From positions 1-42,758 of the forward strand of contig NZ_CAKZMJ010000094.1 in the NCBI RefSeq assembly GCF_937128415.1: a stretch of 42,758 bases of DNA. Reading direction: 5' to 3'. Source of the stretch: an uncultured Caldilinea sp. GTDB taxonomy: Bacteria > Chloroflexota > Anaerolineae > Caldilineales > Caldilineaceae. Positions 33,518-42,758 of this stretch are shown in pieces; within the stretch, counting starts at the first letter, position 1, and each line of letters starts with the position of its first letter. Made by a program: the position numbers and the translations under genes. The notes under the pieces are model-generated. The model saw only the letters and a list, made by a program, of their open reading frames with translations. It was not told the DNA's origin and ran no database searches.

Positions 33518-33546
33518 TTTATAATCGGTCTACCGATCTTTGTCAA
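33518..33546 (-). promoter_or_regulatory. Sigma70-type promoter of the M-box/mgtE transcript
   Basis: On the minus strand a perfect TTGACA (33546-33541) and TATAAA (33523-33518) are spaced by 17 bases. Transcription would start at about 33511, about 10 bases before the M-box. It is the best promoter match in the window. Confidence 0.85.
33524..33537. promoter_or_regulatory. ATCGGT-AG-ACCGAT palindrome in the promoter spacer
   Basis: On the minus strand ATCGGTAGACCGAT fills most of the spacer between -35 and -10: two perfect 6-bp half-sites two bases apart. A bound dimer here would cover the promoter. The regulator is unknown. Confidence 0.6.
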
Positions 33547-33696
33547 AATGGAGGAACAATTAATTCACATGGCCGCCGATTCTCTTGCTCCTCACACTTT
33601 GCGCCTTTCTCTTGGAGGCTATTATGCACTTTAAAGCAGTGAACATGATACGCTCATCATGACTCAAAGTTCATCACACGCTCTAGGCGCGCTCGA

Positions 33697-34716
<1,020 letters not shown>

Positions 34717-34781
34717 AAGTTCTCCTCAATTCACGATAAGGCGTTCCATAAAAAGAACTTTGTTCAAGAATCTATCCACCA

Positions 34782-37634
<2,853 letters not shown>

Positions 37635-37694
37635 CGCACCCCTCCCGAAGGTCAGCGTCCTCTGCAAATCCCTGACGACATCCCAGAACCGCCG

Positions 37695-38618
<924 letters not shown>

Positions 38619-38666
38619 TGGCGCCTCCTAAGTGGTAATCCCTATACGAAAAATGCACTCTGCAAT

Positions 38667-38702
38667 GTTTCGTGTGTTGTGTGGTGCGTGTTTCGTGTGT
38701 TG
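38667..38702. repeat. 13-nt direct repeats, GTTTCGTGTGTTG
   Basis: GTTTCGTGTGTTG occurs at 38667-38679 and 38690-38702, 23 bases apart, with GTGTGGTGCGT between. It lies in the short gap between the barrel and the Gfo/Idh gene. It resembles GTG-rich intergenic repeats of unknown role. Confidence 0.5.
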
Positions 38703-38731
38703 CGCGGCGCATGACGCCCCACGCAACGCTC

Positions 38732-39883
<1,152 letters not shown>

Positions 39884-40013
39884 GGTTCGCTCCTCCTTCG
39901 ATGGTTGAAATGCAGTTCATCGTCCTCAAGATCAGGGAGATTCAGCGCTGGTGTTTGTAGGATTTTCAGAGATACTGTAGACCAAGCGATTGAAGCTTGT
40001 CAACTGAGGGTCG

Positions 40014-40042
40014 AGGGATGGTCGAGAACTTCCTCCATCCCT
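40014..40042. promoter_or_regulatory. AGGGATGG/CCATCCCT inverted repeat, possible operator
   Basis: AGGGATGG at 40014-40021 and CCATCCCT at 40035-40042 form a perfect 8-bp inverted repeat 13 bases apart, just upstream of a promoter candidate in the divergent region between two sugar operons. A sugar-responsive regulator could bind here. Confidence 0.45.
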
Positions 40043-40050
40043 ATGCGCAA

Positions 40051-40080
40051 ATGACAGTTCGCCGCCGGAGCGTGTAAAAT
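40051..40080 (+). promoter_or_regulatory. Putative promoter of the plus-strand sugar operon
   Basis: ATGACA (40051-40056) and TAAAAT (40075-40080) are spaced by 18 bases. The start site would lie about 70 bases before the isomerase ATG at 40160. Confidence 0.45.
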
Positions 40081-40159
40081 ACAAAGACGAAATCTTGATT
40101 CCCAATCCGCACAGCGAACCAGCGCAAGGCGCATCATCTGCACCAGGGAGAGACTGATT

Positions 40160-41086
<927 letters not shown>

Positions 41087-41104
41087 ATTGAGGAGCTAAA
41101 CACC

Positions 41105-42758
<1,654 letters not shown>

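Overview
The window looks like a chromosomal segment of a GC-rich Chloroflexota bacterium, most likely an Anaerolineae/Caldilinea-type lineage. This is inferred from a secreted protein ending in a YLPLLMR tail, large family-39-like membrane glycosyltransferases with extracytoplasmic C-terminal domains, paired TIM-barrel isomerase and Gfo/Idh/MocA sugar genes, and overall codon use. There is no rRNA, tRNA, CRISPR array, prophage or intact insertion sequence that I can see. Most of the window is chromosomal housekeeping and carbohydrate metabolism, with intergenic palindromic repeats between transcription units.

Layout. 1-890: the start of a RarD/EamA transporter, a small conserved protein and a DUF423 membrane protein, all on the minus strand. 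1278-5799: an FAD amine oxidase-like gene, then a compact three-gene sugar unit (TIM-barrel isomerase, Gfo/Idh dehydrogenase, TIM-barrel isomerase). 5878-7657: an unknown protein and an alpha/beta hydrolase on the minus strand. 7950-18163: a surface-glycan unit made of a DegT sugar aminotransferase, a Dpm1-like GT2, two family-39-like membrane glycosyltransferases with a YfhO-like protein between them, and a membrane-anchored C39-like peptidase with a TPR-like tail. 18246-20484: a CrtL-type lycopene cyclase and a TIGR01777 epimerase. 20790-24035: an APH(6)-type kinase, a FabF-like ketosynthase and a divergent GalU-like nucleotidyltransferase. 24101-29695: a secreted multi-domain protein, FtsY, an MFS transporter and release factor 2 with its programmed +1 frameshift.

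29771-33546 is a magnesium module on the minus strand: a sigma70-type promoter with a palindrome in its spacer, an M-box (ykoK) Mg2+ riboswitch, an intrinsic terminator, a possible 72-residue leader protein, MgtE, a small ferritin-like-looking protein and MgtC. The M-box is the clearest regulatory element in the window. Its 3' strand (33332-33340) is perfectly complementary over 9 nt to the terminator hairpin (33273-33281), which gives a complete terminator/antiterminator switch.

33697-42758: a minus-strand train (Gfo/Idh, TIM-barrel isomerase, acyl-CoA ligase, LysM-L,D-transpeptidase, YghZ-type aldo-keto reductase), then a divergent plus-strand operon (TIM-barrel isomerase, Gfo/Idh, and a fucose/arabinose-isomerase-like protein cut by the window edge). 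Together with 2947-5799 the window holds four TIM-barrel isomerases and three Gfo/Idh dehydrogenases. This suggests catabolism of an unusual sugar, sugar acid or cyclitol, whose substrate cannot be read from sequence alone.
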